Part shown: positions 35,959 to 44,935 of the stretch, in pieces | Position numbering within the stretch: position 1 is the stretch's first letter | How the letters are laid out: each line of letters opens with the position of its first letter | Assembly: GCF_010671925.1 (NCBI RefSeq) | Contig: NZ_JAAHIH010000001.1 | Span: 1,183,053 to 1,247,052, forward strand | DNA: 64,000 nucleotides | Source of the DNA: Moorena sp. SIOASIH | GTDB taxonomy: Bacteria; Cyanobacteriota; Cyanobacteriia; Cyanobacteriales; Coleofasciculaceae | Direction of reading: 5' to 3' | Notes under the pieces: generated by a model | The model's database searches: none | What the model was told of the DNA's origin: nothing | What the model saw: the letters and a program-made list of their open reading frames with translations, nothing else | Program-made: the position numbers and the translations under genes

Positions 35959-36699
35959 ATGGACTTAAGGGGAAAAGTGGCCCTTATAACTGGGGGGGGC
36001 ATTCGGGTAGGACGTGCTCTTGTTATCGCTCTTGCTAAAGCTGGGTGCGATGTCTTTATTCATTACGGACGCTCTGCTGATGCAGCTGCTGAAGTCAAAG
36101 CCGAAGCAGAGTCCTTGGGAGTGCGAGCTATTACCTACTCCGCTAATCTCGCCGACCCCGTGGCCACAGACACTATTATCCCTCAAGCAGTTGAAACCTT
36201 TGGAAAAATCGACATCCTGATTAATAGCGCTTCTATCTTCCCAGAAGAAGATCTATTTGCCCAGACTGATGTCGCTCTGTGGGATAAAATTTTTGCCATT
36301 AACCTTCGTGCCCCCTTCCAACTCAGTCAAGGGTTTGCCAAGCAACTTCCCCAAAATAGGAATGGCAAAATTATTAATATTAACGATGCTGGTATTGCCA
36401 AGCCAGATACTAACCATTTTGCCTATCGAATTACCAAACGGGGATTGTGGGATATGACAAAAATTATGGCATTGGAATTAGCCCCCCGCATTACAGTAAA
36501 TGGTTTAGCGCTGGGACAAATTCTCGAACCTCCAGGTGACCCAGACCCTCAAGCCTTTATGGAAAATTATGCCCGTAAGTTTATTCCATTAAAAATCCCT
36601 GGAAATACCAAAGTAGTGACGGACAGCGCCCTGTTTTTACTTGAACAAGATTTTCTAACGGGTAGCACGATTACGCTGGATGGTGGTCAATATATTTAG
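35959..36699 (+). CDS. SDR oxidoreductase, pteridine-reductase (PTR1/FolM)-like
   Basis: A 246-residue short-chain dehydrogenase: cofactor motif ALITGGGIRVGRAL with Arg in the TGxxxRxG form typical of pteridine reductases and FolM, INSASIFP (NNAG-like) and catalytic FAYRITKRG (YxxxK). The usual catalytic Ser position reads NINDAG, i.e. Asp in place of Ser, also seen in PTR1-type enzymes. Start at ATG 35959 (MDLRGKVALITGG); the in-frame upstream codons are unconserved. A folate/pterin role fits folK 700 bp away but is inferred. Its TAG stop lies inside the target-site duplication of the adjacent MITE. Confidence 0.85.
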   Translation: MDLRGKVALITGGGIRVGRALVIALAKAGCDVFIHYGRSADAAAEVKAEAESLGVRAITYSANLADPVATDTIIPQAVETFGKIDILINSASIFPEEDLFAQTDVALWDKIFAINLRAPFQLSQGFAKQLPQNRNGKIININDAGIAKPDTNHFAYRITKRGLWDMTKIMALELAPRITVNGLALGQILEPPGDPDPQAFMENYARKFIPLKIPGNTKVVTDSALFLLEQDFLTGSTITLDGGQYI

Positions 36700-36700
36700 T

Positions 36701-36930
36701 ATATAGCGGTTTTTAACCTAGTAAGGTACAAGTTTTTGGGTTTATAGGGAGCAGGGAGCAGGGAGCAGGGAGCAGGGAGCAGGGAGCAGGGAGCAGGGAG
36801 CAGGGAGCAGGGAGCAGGGAGCAGGGAGCAGGGAGCAGGGAGCAGGGAGCAGGGAGCAGGGAGCAGTAAAGTCAGAAGAAAGAAAAGGTAAAAAATCCTG
36901 TGTACCTCATTAGGCTAAAAACCGCTATAT
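36701..36930. mobile_element. MITE with 30-bp inverted repeats, heptamer core and TTAGT target duplication
   Basis: The first 30 bp (36701-36730, ATATAGCGGTTTTTAACCTA...) are the inverted complement of the last 30 (36901-36930) with three mismatches. TTAGT flanks both sides (36696-36700 and 36931-36935). The core is a run of about 17 AGGGAGC heptamers (36746-36866). No coding frame. Confidence 0.88.
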
Positions 36931-37227
36931 TTAGTCAAATAGCTGGCGGGGTGATCGCCTCTGTATTTTTTAAGGTATTTTTCACCATAGTCACTTTCTC
37001 AGTGAGTTGGGGTGGCAGAAATTTTTAAGGGGATGGCACCTGAACTTTATCGGGAAAATAGATGATTCCGTTTTATCCATAATGACTGATACAATTACTG
37101 ATAAAGTTATGGAAAAATTTCTGAACCATCTTAACTATAAAATCCTATTAAAATATATAATATTTCCCGCGATTGCGTCTGGGTTTGTCAAGCTTCCCCA
37201 TTGCATTGAGAATTAGGAATTGAGAAA
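36931..37227. other. intergenic
   Basis: A plus-strand frame at 37007-37216 has no recognisable homology and overlaps the 3' side of the glycosyltransferase gene region; not called. Confidence 0.3.
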
Positions 37228-38115
37228 TTACAATTGTTCCATTTCCAATTCAGACTTGAGCCAGTCAGCATGTCCGTTCTCGGTCATATCGAGAAATTCC
37301 TCAAGATTTTGGCAGCGTCCCGACTGCATATACTGACGGAACACACGATTGAGGCGTAGATTTTGGGAGAACTCCTCTATGGCTGCGCTGCGGATATCTT
37401 CAGTAAGATCAAGTTCCCGAGCATCCAGCAGTGCCAGAATTTTATGATAGGCTAGCTCGGCAGTTTCAAAAGCTGTCGCTGATTGCGTGATAGAATTATG
37501 ACGCTTGTAGTATTGGTAAAGGGGCTGAGGATGGATTGCTATCTTTCCAACTCGGCTTAACAGCTCAAGATTGAACATAACGTCGGCAGCAAAGGGAACT
37601 TTAGTCCAACCTCGACCCAAAAATTTCCGGCGGAAAACTGGGAAAAAAGGCACACGAGGTTTGAGGATGTCGTCCGCCGTAGCAAAGGTAAGCGTGGTGC
37701 GATCGCGGAATGGACACTTGTACATAATTAGGTCAGTGTTGTACACGCCAGTGTTGTCGATTGCAGCACCATAGGTCATGGCCAGAGGAACCATTTCTGC
37801 TAGACGGTTTGGTTCATAGGCATCATCAGCATCTAGGTTGGCAATCACCTCCCCAGTAGAAATTGCTACCGCCGTGTTGCGGGCGGGACCTTCTCCACTG
37901 CCACACCCCCCTGTAAATGCTTGTTTCAATCGCGGATCGTTAATACCTTGGCGAGATAGTAAGGATAAGTAGTCTACTCCATCGTCCGAACCAATCACCA
38001 CCTCCCAGTTTGAATAAGTCTGTGCTATAAGGCTTTTGATAGCTTGCGCGATTGTATTTTCGGCTTGGTATGCTGGAATGATAATGCTGACTAGGGGTTT
38101 ATTTTTCTCAGGCAT
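37228..38115 (-). CDS. glycosyltransferase family 2
   Basis: A 295-residue GT-A glycosyltransferase: start PLVSIIIPAYQAENTIAQAI, SLIAQTYSNWEVVIGSDDG (nucleotide-sugar binding) and the metal-binding NLDADDAYEPNRLAEM (DxD-type, about residue 93). Cytosolic, with no membrane segment. Donor and acceptor unknown; such enzymes build exopolysaccharide, LPS or glycolipids. It stands upstream of no other sugar gene in the window and follows the ABC importer operon on the same strand by 108 bp. Confidence 0.88.
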   Translation of the reverse strand: MPEKNKPLVSIIIPAYQAENTIAQAIKSLIAQTYSNWEVVIGSDDGVDYLSLLSRQGINDPRLKQAFTGGCGSGEGPARNTAVAISTGEVIANLDADDAYEPNRLAEMVPLAMTYGAAIDNTGVYNTDLIMYKCPFRDRTTLTFATADDILKPRVPFFPVFRRKFLGRGWTKVPFAADVMFNLELLSRVGKIAIHPQPLYQYYKRHNSITQSATAFETAELAYHKILALLDARELDLTEDIRSAAIEEFSQNLRLNRVFRQYMQSGRCQNLEEFLDMTENGHADWLKSELEMEQL

Positions 38116-38223
38116 AGTTCTCTGACTCTATCGAAATCGAATCGCTGAAAAGATTAAGGTTTATAGCTGGTTCCTTATTAATTATCACTATTAATTATCA
38201 GATCAATTATCTTAATTATCAGA

Positions 38224-39054
38224 TCAATTATCTCTTCTGAGAGAACTTTCATGCCATTGCCCCAGAACCAAGTTGGATAAGGTGGTCAAGAGTACAAAAA
38301 TCAAGATACCTAGACTACTAATCATAAACAAAGCAGCAAACATCCGGGGAATTTCGAGATTGTAGCCAGCAATTAGCATTTGATAAGCAATTCCTGAATT
38401 AGCACCGCCTGTACCGGCAACAAACTCAGCTACTACTGCTCCGATTAAGGCTAATCCACCACTAATACGTAATGCAGCTAAAAAATAGGGTAAAGCACTT
38501 GGTAATCGCAGATACAGCATTGTCTGCCAGCGAGATGCTTTGTAAAGCCGGAACAGGTCACTTAAGTTGGAATCGATACTATTTAAACCAAACGTCGTAT
38601 TAGAAATAATCGGGAAGAATGCTACAATCCAAGCACAAATTACCAAAGCAGCGAAGGTATTGTTCCTCAGCCAAATAATAATTAAAGGCGCGATCGCAGC
38701 AATAGGCATTGTTTGCAGAACTACTGCATAGGGATATAAGCTTTTTTCAATCCACTTACTCTGAGCCATTAACATGGCAATTAGCAAGCCTGAAACTGCT
38801 GCTGTTATAAAGGCCGCTACAGTGATTTTTATGGTGATCAGCAATGGCTGAAATAAACTGTTCCAGTCCCTAATTAATACCTTGATAATTAGCAAAGGAC
38901 CTGGTAATATGTAGGAGGGCGTACTAGTCACTCGAACAGATATATCCCACACCATCAACACCAGGATTCCCACTGCCACAGGGGCTATAATATCGATAGA
39001 TAGCAAATGGTTCAGTTTTAGCTTTGCCAGAACGAATGCTTTATTTTTTTTCAT
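38224..39054 (-). CDS. ABC transporter permease (NMT1/SsuC-type)
   Basis: A 276-residue inner-membrane permease of the SsuC/TauC/ThiX type: about six helices and the cytosolic EAA-like loop (LRISGGLALIGAVVAEFVAG). Third gene of a minus-strand set: substrate-binding protein (41278-40226), ATPase (39927-39169), permease. Family members import sulfonates, nitrate, pyrimidine thiamin precursors or riboflavin-like compounds. Here the binding protein points to an NMT1/THI5-like ligand. Confidence 0.88.
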   Translation of the reverse strand: MKKNKAFVLAKLKLNHLLSIDIIAPVAVGILVLMVWDISVRVTSTPSYILPGPLLIIKVLIRDWNSLFQPLLITIKITVAAFITAAVSGLLIAMLMAQSKWIEKSLYPYAVVLQTMPIAAIAPLIIIWLRNNTFAALVICAWIVAFFPIISNTTFGLNSIDSNLSDLFRLYKASRWQTMLYLRLPSALPYFLAALRISGGLALIGAVVAEFVAGTGGANSGIAYQMLIAGYNLEIPRMFAALFMISSLGILIFVLLTTLSNLVLGQWHESSLRRDN

Positions 39055-39168
39055 AAATAAAATTATTAGATACCGTTTAATATAGCTGTAAAATTGCTGT
39101 AAAATTTATATTCATATTTTTGATAATCATAATTTATCAGTTATGTCTAAATAATAATTTATAAATTA

Positions 39169-39927
39169 TCACTCATAATTCATCCCTTTTGACAACTGCT
39201 CAGCCACCTTCTGACAATATTTTGTATAAACTAAGGATGTACGAAACTGTTCGTTACGTGGTGATGGTTCATCAATAGTTATATCCGCCACTACTCGACC
39301 TGGACGAGCTGCCATTACTACCACCCGATTGGATAGATATACGGCTTCATAAATATTGTGAGTCACAAAAACCACAGTCCAGTGTTTTTTACTCCACAAA
39401 TCAAGTAACTCCAGGTTAAGCTTAGTACGAGTGATATCATCCAAGGCTCCAAAGGGCTCATCCATCAGCAATACCTTGGGAGAAGTAACAAGAGCTCTGG
39501 CAATAGAGACTCGCATTTTCATGCCACCGGATAGTTGACGGGGATAGGATTGGGCAAAACTTTCCAGTCCAACTAATTGGAGCGCTTCTTTAATAGCATG
39601 ATCAGCAACTTTTTTAGAGACCCTAGCCAATTTAAGAGGCAAACGAACATTTCCCATTACCGTTGCCCAAGGCATTAGTGCTGCTTCTTGGAAGACAAAA
39701 GCTATCTCCTTTTGGTGGGCGCGATCGCTCCATTCTATGTTTCCCGAACTCATAGTGCTTAGTCCAGCAATGATGCGTAGCAGGGTACTCTTACCACATC
39801 CCGATGGTCCTACCAGACTGATGAATTCGGACTTATTGATGTTGAGATTTAGGTCTTTTAGCGCTACAGTACCATTGTCAAAAGTTTTGTTGACATGGGT
39901 AAGAGAAATAGCTGGTTTTTGGTTCAT
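39169..39927 (-). CDS. ABC transporter ATP-binding protein (SsuB/TauB-type)
   Basis: A 252-residue ATPase: Walker A GPSGCGKSTL (about residues 39-48), Q-loop FVFQEAALMPWATV, signature LSGGMKMRVSIARAL, Walker B VLLMDEPFGALDD and switch His in VTHNIYEA. Energises the neighbouring permease. A small inverted-repeat element (39948-40034) lies only about 20 bp upstream of the ATG, between this gene and the binding-protein gene, and may affect their expression balance. Confidence 0.93.
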   Translation of the reverse strand: MNQKPAISLTHVNKTFDNGTVALKDLNLNINKSEFISLVGPSGCGKSTLLRIIAGLSTMSSGNIEWSDRAHQKEIAFVFQEAALMPWATVMGNVRLPLKLARVSKKVADHAIKEALQLVGLESFAQSYPRQLSGGMKMRVSIARALVTSPKVLLMDEPFGALDDITRTKLNLELLDLWSKKHWTVVFVTHNIYEAVYLSNRVVVMAARPGRVVADITIDEPSPRNEQFRTSLVYTKYCQKVAEQLSKGMNYE

Positions 39928-39947
39928 CTATTGTCAGTTAGTAGCAA

Positions 39948-40034
39948 TAGACTTCTTGCAGAAGTCGGTAACAGGTAACAGCGGAAAAAAATTTATAAAA
40001 ACAGTATCATAAAACTACTTTTGCAAGAGGTCTA
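39948..40034. mobile_element. 87-bp MITE-like inverted-repeat element
   Basis: TAGACTTCTTGCAGAAG (39948-39964) is the inverted complement of CTTTTGCAAGAGGTCTA (40018-40034) with two mismatches. The AT-rich core is non-coding. It looks like the terminal repeats of a transposon without its transposase. Confidence 0.6.
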
Positions 40035-40225
40035 ATCAGTGATTAGCAATCCGTTAATAATAGTTAAAATTATCCACTAGCTAGATATAAATTAATGTCT
40101 AATAACAATATCTAATAAATTTGAGGTTAACATGTCTATAAATAATATATTCGGCATTTTACTTTTTTTTTAATAAGCTGTTATTTTGGTACTTAATTAA
40201 AGTAACTAATAAACTAAAATGTTGA

Positions 40226-41278
40226 CTAACTTTTTGTATAAAAATTTACTCCTTTATTGACAAATGCTAAGGTGTAGGCTTGTTTGTAATCAGTCTTGGC
40301 ATCAAGTACCCCAACGGTAACTAACTCATTGAACAAACTTTCCCAGCGTTCATCGGTCATTGCCCCAATGCCAAGTTTTTCAGCATCACCAGAGATGATA
40401 ATACCATACTCTTGAAGCTTATCCAGACCATAGGCAATTAGGTCATCACTCATCTCTGGATTATCTTTTTTGATCAGCTCATTGGCTGGTTCGGGATTCT
40501 CTAGATAGCTATACCATCCTTTGATTGAGGCATCAACAAATCGCTGAACCAGGTCGGGGTTAGTTTCAACGAGTTTCTTCGTGGTTTCAATGGTGAAACT
40601 ATAGGGATTGTAACCAGCATCTGCTAAGGGTAATATATTGGGCTTAAAGCCTCCTTGTTTTTCTATAATGTAAGGTTCAGAGGTCAAAATTCCCTGTTGG
40701 GCTGAATTTTTATCTACTAAGAAAGGGCTAACATTAAAGTTATAGGGGCGTTTCTGGTCATCTGTAAAACCGTATTTTGCCTTGAGTAGGGGCCAATAGG
40801 TTGTGATGGCTCCAGGAGCAACAAAAATCGGTTTACCTTTTAATTGTGCTAGAGAGTCATTGCCTACCCCTGGATGAGCCAAGAGAATTCGTATTCCTTT
40901 TTGGAAGATACTTGCTACAGTCATTTTGGGAATACCTTGTTGCACTGCTTTGATAGCATCAACAGCCTGTCCCATACTTAAATCAACTACTCCTCCCAGT
41001 AATAATTGGGTAGGATTGCTCTGAGGACCTGTTGGTTGTATAGTAACATCTAGGTCATAATTTTGATAAATGCCAGTAGCAACAGCCTGATAAAAACCAC
41101 CGTACTCTGCTTCAGCTTTCCAGCCCAGAGCAAATTTTATTTTATCTAATTTACCTTTTTTTTCTGTAGTTAATGGTGTAGAGGTTTGATTATTACAAGC
41201 TGCCAAAACACTACTACCAAGAGTGATGGAGCTAAGTTTAAGTAATTGGCGACGCTTAATTTTATAGATTTCTTTCAT
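40226..41278 (-). CDS. ABC transporter substrate-binding lipoprotein, NMT1/THI5-like
   Basis: About 350 residues. The N-terminus combines a twin-arginine-like KRRQLLKLSS and a lipobox LAAC, so it is probably exported folded and lipid-anchored. The NMT1/THI5-like domain follows: KFALGWKAEAEYGGFYQAVA, GIYQNYDLDVTIQPTGPQSN and QLLLGGVVDLSMGQA. The family includes the thiamin-pyrimidine binding protein ThiY and related uptake proteins; the ligand cannot be fixed from sequence. ATG at 41278 preferred over a TTG at 41290. First gene of the importer set. Confidence 0.88.
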   Translation of the reverse strand: MKEIYKIKRRQLLKLSSITLGSSVLAACNNQTSTPLTTEKKGKLDKIKFALGWKAEAEYGGFYQAVATGIYQNYDLDVTIQPTGPQSNPTQLLLGGVVDLSMGQAVDAIKAVQQGIPKMTVASIFQKGIRILLAHPGVGNDSLAQLKGKPIFVAPGAITTYWPLLKAKYGFTDDQKRPYNFNVSPFLVDKNSAQQGILTSEPYIIEKQGGFKPNILPLADAGYNPYSFTIETTKKLVETNPDLVQRFVDASIKGWYSYLENPEPANELIKKDNPEMSDDLIAYGLDKLQEYGIIISGDAEKLGIGAMTDERWESLFNELVTVGVLDAKTDYKQAYTLAFVNKGVNFYTKS

Positions 41279-41302
41279 ATAAAACTTCAACCGGCTAGAG
41301 CA

Positions 41303-41529
41303 GTAATTGAGATGATCTGGTTGTGGTGGTTTGAAATGGTGCAGCTTTAGGCAAACTAGAACGGTCTGGTAGGGAAAAACCTTGAATTTGGTCTAGGTTC
41401 GCGATTAGCAGCTTCTAAGATAGTGCGTAATTTACCTAAGTTACTACCGATAGCGATCGCACTAAGCTGTACTCACTAAGCAGTAATCACTAAGCTGTAC
41501 TCACTAAGCTGGTACTTTGTACTTGCCAT
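41303..41529 (-). pseudogene. folK: folK remnant
   Basis: On the minus strand from about 41468 it reads LSAIAIGSNLGKLRTILEAA, matching the HPPK start LSAIALGSNLGDSRAILEAA of the intact folK at 34702-35244. It then decays through frameshifts; further downstream AAPFQTTTTRSSQL resembles APVGPPQPDYLN. The 5' end is disrupted by tandem CTTAGTGAGTACAG-type repeats (about 41460-41515), which bring in-frame stops. The C-terminal two thirds are absent. Confidence 0.75.
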
Positions 41530-41876
41530 TTTTTCTAAGCTCACTATCACTTTGGCGTTTAAACCCCAACAAACACACTGATAGAAATAATACCATACTC
41601 GCTCTAATTAATAAAATATAATTATATAGCAATATAACAATATTACACTATTTATAGATTTTAAGCTAACACGCATCTAAATTGAATCTGTTCATCTTAT
41701 GAAACAAACCATGAAACCCTCTCCCCACCTCCATTTCCCCATCTCCCCATCAGCCTCAACCCAAAAATTAAGTGCGTGACAGCTTAGGCAGGGGATTGAG
41801 GCAGGTTCTGGACGAAAGAGGGAGTTACAATGAACGTGACGCTTTTTTCTCACAGCCATGAGGAGTTATTAAGAAA
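41530..41876. other. intergenic with CCCCATCT tract
   Basis: AT-rich sequence followed by a pyrimidine-rich CCCCATCT-type tract (about 41712-41750) like that at 4961-5020. It leads into the small membrane-protein gene. Confidence 0.5.
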
Positions 41877-41999
41877 ATGGAAGTAAAACTGGTTTTAGTG
41901 GTACTAACAATTGCTTTTACTGCTTTGTGCCTGTTTTTTGGGACTAAGAACGGATTTTATGATTCAGACGATTATCACGGCAACGGCTCTGCACACTAA
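41877..41999 (+). CDS. small single-span membrane protein (40 aa)
   Basis: MEVKLVLVVLTIAFTALCLF is one membrane helix, followed by a polar tail FGTKNGFYDSDDYHGNGSAH. GAGGAG lies 12 nt upstream of the ATG. The composition, one helix plus a short charged tail, is like small subunits of photosynthetic or NDH-1 complexes, but I cannot assign it to a named family. The fully open frame, good ribosome-binding site and sensible topology argue that it is real. Confidence 0.55.
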   Translation: MEVKLVLVVLTIAFTALCLFFGTKNGFYDSDDYHGNGSAH

Positions 42000-42019
42000 G
42001 CTTCCAGTATTTACCGCAA

Positions 42020-42592
42020 ATTCTGGGTTTAAAGCCCCGTCCTTCTAGGACGGCTTTTAGTTGACACAACTATCGCGCTATAGTATAATCAGAGTGTAGG
42101 GTACAGGCTGAAAAACCGAACGCGCCCCGCGTCGCCTTTGGCGATGGCTGAGCCGGGAGAGAGACCCGTAACTTATTGACCTAAAAGTACTAATGCCCGG
42201 AGGGTAGGGAAAGTCCTCCTTTCTTGATGCAGTCGCTCATGGGGGAAACCCCCAAGACCGCGCTGCATCGCTAAAAACCCAATCATCAATTAGCAGTTGG
42301 TGTGTGAACCCGAGCATTGCACAGTTTAAGATTAAATGGTACGGCGGGGCACGCCGGAACCAGGTGAAACAGAGGAGAAACGGACTTCATAAGGCACTTC
42401 TCAATCTTGTTGCTAAACGCCCAAGGAGATCAGCCCGCTGGGTCTTTTGTGAACTAAACTAAAGTCTTGGTCTTGACGGGATTTCGGTTTAGACATTGCC
42501 CGGTTTCTGACAGAGTCAGGGATTAGGAGACAAAGGTTTAAGGCCGATCGTGGATCTGGGAATCCCCTTCCTTCCAGGGCGGGGAGTGTCAA
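42020..42592 (+). mobile_element. protein-less IS200/IS605-like element (copy C, diverged)
   Basis: Left hairpin AAGCCCCGTCCTTCTAGGAC then GGCTTTT (42031-42058), right hairpin CCCCTTCC...GGGCGGGG followed by GAGTGTCAA (to 42592). Interior blocks align with copies A and B: GGTACGGCGGGGCACGCC, AAACGCCCAAGGAGAT, ACGGGATTTCGGTTTAGACA. A GATGCAG palindrome is inserted at 42222-42272. No credible gene. Confidence 0.65.
42222..42272 (+). repeat. dispersed palindrome GATGCAG...CTGCATC, copy 2
   Basis: TCTTGATGCAGTCGCTCATG then GGGGAAACCCCCAAGACCGC and GCTGCATCGCT; inserted in the copy-C element. Confidence 0.88.
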
Positions 42593-43224
42593 TTTAGCTG
42601 TCAGCTGCTGAGCTTTCAAAAAGCCTTCATCGTTTAGCCTTGGAAAAACCCATGCATCTAGCATCAAAGCAGAGGCTAAAGGCTAGATGCTGACCGAAGA
42701 GCGGGGAGTGTAAGGGGGCTCACGGGGGTTTTCCCAACCAAGCCCCTGCCTTCTAGGGATGGGGAGTGTCAAAAAATTAAAATCCTCACTTAGAGGTTAG
42801 AGGAACTTCGCCAGTCCATCCCTACTTAACTCCCTACTGTGGTGATGTTGTTGGCAGCCCTTATCCCCTCTTGACTCTGACCTCGAAAGAAGGGAAACTA
42901 GTTGAGAACTACCCACACCCACCCTAAGGGGTAGGGTGTGGGATTTTCATAGACTCCAGAGTGACCTATAGGGTATATCCAGCATACAAACCCCTCTAAA
43001 TTCGTACGGAGTGACAACTCTACCACGTTTGTTTTGACTGGGGAAGAATCCGTTGAATTTTCCGTTCAAGGAAGATACAGCCAACGGAAAAATAGTTTCA
43101 CCTTATTTTCCGTTGGCGATCACCCATTCTGTCTGCCTCTTCCAAGGCTTAATCATTCACCCTTCCCTGATTAGTAAGACGTGGGTTAACGGAGCCAGAT
43201 TAGCTAAAATTTAAGTTGAAGCTC
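42593..43224. other. element debris and palindromes
   Basis: A further right-end-like hairpin (CCCC 42743-42746 / GGGG 42761-42764) ends GAGTGTCAA at about 42772, without a recognisable left end. At 42912-42942 lies a palindrome of the same build as 7079-7109. Upstream region of the beta-CASP gene. No gene seen; a minus-strand frame at 42413-42667 lies across element DNA and is rejected. Confidence 0.55.
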
Positions 43225-44856
43225 ATGAGCAATCAACGCCCAGTAGCATCCTCTGATCAGGATGACCGATTAACCTGCTTTCCTTACGGTGTTGGTCATG
43301 GTGCAGAAGGGATCTGTTTGTTGGTGCAGATGGGACCACACCGCATTCTCCTTGATTGTGGATTAGAAGACATTTCCCCCCTACAGATCGATGGGATACC
43401 ACCAGCAGATTTAGTCCTGTGTAGCCACGCTCACTCAGACCATACTCAGGGATTGCTGGCTCTTCACCAAACTTTTCCACAATTACCAATTTACGCCAGT
43501 GAGGTAACGACTCAACTATTACTACTCAACTGGCCGGAACTGCCTCCTGAAGATATTCCCCCATTTTGTCAAGCTCTGCCGTGGGCTACCCCTGTAGAAT
43601 TCTGCGAGGGACTCACTGCTCAATTGTTCCCAGCTGGACACTTGCCAGGAGCAGCAGCATTTTTACTAACTTACACCACTCGCCATCGAACTTACCGACT
43701 GCTTTACACCGGTGATTTTTTCCTGTCGAACTCACGGCTGGTGGAGGGATTATCCCTTGAATCGCTCAGGGGGACACAGCCGGATGTGGTAATTGTAGAA
43801 GGCAGTTATGGTACTGCTCGACATCCCCATCGGCGGCAACAAGAAAATCAACTAGTAGAGCGTATTGAGCAGGCAATTGCTACCAATAACTCAGTGCTGT
43901 TACCAGTGCCTACCTTAGGTCTAGGTCAAGAAATCCTCATGCTCCTGCGCTCTCATCACCACTTTACAGGACGCGACCTGGATATTTGGGTCAATGGAAC
44001 GGTGGCTGCTGGTTGTAATGCTTACTTAGAACTGCTGTCTCACTTTCCCACCTCAGTACAAAATTTTGCCCGACATCAAGCCTTGTTTTGGGATGAGCGG
44101 GTACGTCCTCGGGTGCGGCGGTTAGATCCCCAGCACCGAGATGCTATCGGTAAATCTCCCTGTATTATCCTCACTGACTTAAACATGGATTGGAGGGAGT
44201 ACTGGCAGCAAGAGAACCCTTCTTGGGTTGTCCTGCAACCGGAACATCTTAAATCTTTGGATCCAATGGATGACTACGGATGGCTTAAGGTTGAAACTTA
44301 TCTGCTGGCTCAACATGGGGATTGTCTGGGAACCACCCAGTTGATTCATAATCTTCGACCTCAACATGTGATTTTTGTTCACGGCTCCCCTACATACCTA
44401 GCTGATCTTGCCGGTTTGGAAGAGTTACAAAATCGATATCACCTCCATACGCCAGCAGCAGGAACACTGGTAGAACTTCCCATTGGTGATACCTTTATCA
44501 GACCAGCTCTACCAACGGAAACAAACTATGAAGGAGAGTTAAATGAATTAGATACACTTGTCTATATCACTCTTTCAAGGGCGATCGCAACGGATCCTCG
44601 TTGGCAAAATTTCGCTGATACTGGTTTAGTAGAAGCCCGCTGGCAAGGAGAAGAACTGGTCTTGCGGGGATTGTCACAACGAGAACTACTCAAACAAGGG
44701 GGCAGAGCCAAGATACCAATTAATATCGAGTGTTGTGGTAATTGTCTGTACCAAAGAGGGCAGCGCTGCTGGAATCCAGCGTCAGCTCTCTATGGTTTTA
44801 AAGTAACACTAGATGGATACTGTCCAGTTTTTGAACGGATAGAACCCCTTGAGTAA
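43225..44856 (+). CDS. MBL-fold / beta-CASP metallohydrolase
   Basis: A 543-residue metallo-beta-lactamase-fold hydrolase with a beta-CASP insertion, the fold of RNA-processing nucleases (CPSF73, RNase J relatives). Zinc motif CSHAHSDHTQG (HxHxDH) about residue 70, further ligands LFPAGHLPGAAAFLL and TGDFFLSNSRL, C-terminal HGSPTYLADLAGL. It ends with a Cys cluster (CCGNCLYQRGQRCWNPAS...YCPVF) that could bind a metal. Probably a nuclease; RNA or DNA target unknown. ATG at 43225 chosen over a TTG three codons upstream. Confidence 0.85.
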   Translation: MSNQRPVASSDQDDRLTCFPYGVGHGAEGICLLVQMGPHRILLDCGLEDISPLQIDGIPPADLVLCSHAHSDHTQGLLALHQTFPQLPIYASEVTTQLLLLNWPELPPEDIPPFCQALPWATPVEFCEGLTAQLFPAGHLPGAAAFLLTYTTRHRTYRLLYTGDFFLSNSRLVEGLSLESLRGTQPDVVIVEGSYGTARHPHRRQQENQLVERIEQAIATNNSVLLPVPTLGLGQEILMLLRSHHHFTGRDLDIWVNGTVAAGCNAYLELLSHFPTSVQNFARHQALFWDERVRPRVRRLDPQHRDAIGKSPCIILTDLNMDWREYWQQENPSWVVLQPEHLKSLDPMDDYGWLKVETYLLAQHGDCLGTTQLIHNLRPQHVIFVHGSPTYLADLAGLEELQNRYHLHTPAAGTLVELPIGDTFIRPALPTETNYEGELNELDTLVYITLSRAIATDPRWQNFADTGLVEARWQGEELVLRGLSQRELLKQGGRAKIPINIECCGNCLYQRGQRCWNPASALYGFKVTLDGYCPVFERIEPLE

Positions 44857-44935
44857 CGAATAGTTAAGGGAAAATTGCTAGCTAGTTGTGAGTTATCAAT
44901 TTTCCCTTAACAGTTGTCCATTAACAATGAACAAT

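Noticed and set aside
36746..36866. Regular array considered as a CRISPR
   Set aside because: The unit is only 7 bp with no spacers; it is a tandem heptamer inside a MITE.
37007..37216. Plus-strand frame of 69 codons
   Set aside because: No homology, and close to the convergent glycosyltransferase stop.
42413..42667. Minus-strand frame of 84 codons
   Set aside because: Lies across the right end of the copy-C element and has no protein homology.
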